The notes under the pieces: generated by a model | What the model was told of the DNA's origin: nothing | Database searches by the model: none | Seen by the model: only the letters and a program-made list of their open reading frames with translations | Position numbers and translations under genes: made by a program | DNA from: Gemmatimonadota bacterium | Lineage (GTDB): Bacteria; Gemmatimonadota; Gemmatimonadetes; Longimicrobiales; Longimicrobiaceae | Length of the DNA stretch: 5,972 bases | Assembly: GCA_019348475.1 (NCBI GenBank) | Contig: JAHWJJ010000299.1 | Coordinates: forward strand, 1-5,972 | Reading direction: 5' to 3' | Shown here: piece after piece, positions 5,510 through 5,972 of the stretch | Layout: each line of letters opens with the position of its first letter | Numbering within the stretch: the first letter of the stretch is position 1

Positions 5510-5972
5510 ATGGCGTCAGGATATCGCATTTCGGCGGCCGCGCTGGTGGCGGCCTTGGTGTGCGCGGCTCCGGCGCCGGCGCAGCGGTGCGACGGCGGGC
5601 GCGGGGTCCGGGTGGCGGACCTGGGCTTCGACCACATCGGCGGGTCGATGTCCGTCTCGCACCGCGACGGCGAGCGCCCGCGCTTCGAGTTCGGTGGCGA
5701 GCCGGTGATCGGCGGGGTGCGCGGCAACGGGCCGCTGCGCGAGGGCGATGCCATCGTGGCGGTGGACGGGCACCTGATCACCACCCGGGAGGGAGGGCGG
5801 CGCTACACGGCCATCGACCCGGGGGAGCAGGTTCGGCTCTCCGTCCGCCGCTGCGGGCGCGTTAAGGTCGTAACGGTGCGGGCGGGCGTCCGCTGCATGC
5901 GCATGCCGGAAGTCCCCGCGCCCCCCGCGCCCCCGGCCGGGGCGCGCCGCCCCGGAAGTCCCCCGGCGCCCC
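5510..5972 (+). CDS. Exported PDZ-domain protein (partial, C-terminus beyond right edge)
   Basis: The first 154 residues are visible and open to the edge. Residues 1-24 are a signal peptide (a hydrophobic AAALVAALVCAAPAPA stretch) with probable cleavage at APA-Q25. Residues about 36-126 resemble a PDZ domain of the bacterial HtrA/RseP type: a beta strand FEFGGEPVIGGV (59-70), the hallmark PLREGDAIVAVDG (75-87), a helix-like TTREGGRRYTAI (91-102), and PGEQVRLSVRRCGRVKVVTV (104-123). A Pro/Ala-rich stretch follows from about 133, suggesting a linker to something further on. Cys27, Cys115 and Cys129 could form a disulfide outside the cytoplasm. AAGGGA (5496-5501), 8 nt before the ATG, is a fair ribosome binding site. 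No protease residues are seen in the visible part; a catalytic domain could lie beyond the edge. The gene follows the sigma/anti-sigma pair on the same strand, so a role in envelope sensing or quality control is possible but unproven. Confidence 0.85.
   Translation, partial: MASGYRISAAALVAALVCAAPAPAQRCDGGRGVRVADLGFDHIGGSMSVSHRDGERPRFEFGGEPVIGGVRGNGPLREGDAIVAVDGHLITTREGGRRYTAIDPGEQVRLSVRRCGRVKVVTVRAGVRCMRMPEVPAPPAPPAGARRPGSPPAP

Overview
This window is very GC-rich bacterial chromosomal DNA. The gene content and style suggest a Gemmatimonadota member, possibly Longimicrobium-like: a lipoprotein subtilase starting with an ACSDQTTGP-type mature end, ECF sigma/anti-sigma pairs, and short tandem repeats between genes. 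That assignment rests on recognition only; no search was possible.

Layout. Positions 1-1825 on the minus strand hold two ergothioneine genes, egtB followed by egtD. They overlap by 8 nt, and egtD runs off the left edge. A gene-free divergent region of about 630 nt (1826-2455) follows, with weak promoter candidates and an inverted repeat. On the plus strand, 2456-3871 encodes a secreted subtilisin-family (S8) lipoprotein protease with a propeptide and a complete catalytic set. It ends at a strong GC-rich hairpin terminator (3896-3930).

An array of eleven 8-nt units (3981-4068) lies just upstream of an ECF sigma factor gene (4113-4670). That gene overlaps by 14 nt a single-pass membrane protein that is probably its anti-sigma factor (4657-5226). 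The next interval, about 280 nt, is filled with a second repeat family. It has a 14-nt tandem array with inverted copies and a 51-bp perfect direct duplication. A secreted PDZ-domain protein gene (5510 onward) runs off the right edge.

How the genes work together. egtB and egtD carry out two steps of ergothioneine synthesis: EgtD trimethylates histidine and EgtB forms the C-S bond. The sigma/anti-sigma pair is a typical envelope-signalling module. The exported PDZ protein downstream may belong to the same response, but the repeats separate them and the link is inference. The S8 protease is probably an independent transcription unit.

I found no mobile element, CRISPR array, tRNA or rRNA, and no clearly new system. 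The least explained material is the two short-repeat tracts flanking the sigma/anti-sigma operon.
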